A DNA stretch of 5,307 bases, from contig CAAGJU010000011.1 in NCBI GenBank assembly GCA_900770225.1, forward strand, positions 1 through 5,307. The letters run 5' to 3'. The position numbers and the translations under genes were made by a program. Within the stretch, counting starts at the first letter, position 1. Each line of letters starts with the position of its first letter. Source of the stretch: Lachnospiraceae bacterium. GTDB lineage: Bacteria; Bacillota; Clostridia; Lachnospirales; Lachnospiraceae. The notes below the pieces were generated by a model, which saw nothing but the letters and a program-made list of their open reading frames with translations, searched no databases and was not told where the DNA came from. Shown here piece after piece: positions 5,283 through 5,307 of the stretch.

Positions 5283-5307
5283 ACCAACACTGTGCAAAAA
5301 GGGATTC
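5283..5307 (+). repeat. Right terminal inverted repeat (IRR) of the IS
   Basis: These 25 bases, ending CTGTGCAAAAAGGGATTC, are an exact reverse complement of 4092-4116. They start 20 bases after the transposase stop codon and end at the last base of the window, so the flanking duplication is not visible. Confidence 0.95.

Larger units (their letters stand above)
4092..5307 (+). mobile_element. Insertion sequence, IS1595-like, apparently complete
   Basis: The element is 1216 bp, bounded by perfect 25-bp inverted repeats, and carries a single intact transposase gene, a structured leader and a short 3' tail. The family is assigned from the transposase (zinc ribbon plus ISXO2-type DDE domain). 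The window stops exactly at the outer end of the right repeat, so the target duplication cannot be confirmed. The eight bases left of the element are TAAAAGAA; IS1595 members usually make 8-bp duplications. Base composition is clearly more AT-rich than the flanking operon, consistent with acquisition from another source. The termini could extend further outward if the bases beyond 5307 continue the match. Confidence 0.9.

Noticed and set aside
1..5307. CRISPR arrays, tRNA or rRNA genes
   Set aside because: No regularly spaced direct repeats and no recognisable tRNA or rRNA sequence were seen on either strand.

Overview
The window looks like a chromosomal segment of a gut-type low-G+C-phylum Firmicute, plausibly an Erysipelotrichia relative with moderate to fairly high GC. 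The evidence is strong AGGAGG-type ribosome binding sites, a Bgl-type PTS permease paired with a GH1 6-phospho-beta-glucosidase, a CcpA-type cre site, and a VTC/DUF4956 gene pair. This placement is an inference from gene content and style; there is no rRNA or marker gene to prove it.

Layout. Positions 1-284 (minus) hold the N-terminal part of a DUF4956 membrane protein that runs off the left edge. It overlaps by 19 bases the end of a VTC-domain polyphosphate-polymerase-like gene (266-1021, minus). A minus-strand intrinsic terminator (1104-1132) separates this pair from a two-gene beta-glucoside operon, also on the minus strand: a GH1 6-phospho-beta-glucosidase (1152-2606), and upstream of it, separated by one base, a PTS EIIBC permease (2608-3972). 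The operon has a good sigma-A-type promoter with an extended -10 (4041-4069). A cre-like palindrome (4015-4028) lies just downstream of the predicted transcription start.

From 4092 to the last base of the window lies an apparently complete insertion sequence of 1216 bp. It is bounded by perfect 25-bp inverted repeats and encodes a plus-strand IS1595-like (ISXO2-type DDE) transposase with an N-terminal zinc ribbon. The element is visibly more AT-rich than its neighbours. Its left end sits only 22 bases upstream of the -35 box of the beta-glucoside operon, and it is transcribed divergently from that operon.

How the genes work together. The EIIBC imports and phosphorylates a beta-glucoside. It has no EIIA domain, so an EIIA encoded elsewhere must supply the phosphate. 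The GH1 enzyme then hydrolyses the 6-phospho-beta-glucoside to glucose-6-phosphate and the aglycone. The VTC and DUF4956 proteins probably form a separate membrane-linked unit.

The most interesting non-coding structure is the roughly 105-base leader of the transposase. It can form several hairpins, including a 50-base one that ends two bases before the ATG and buries the only Shine-Dalgarno-like sequence. It looks like a translational control element of the IS. I do not see evidence for a wholly new multi-gene system here.
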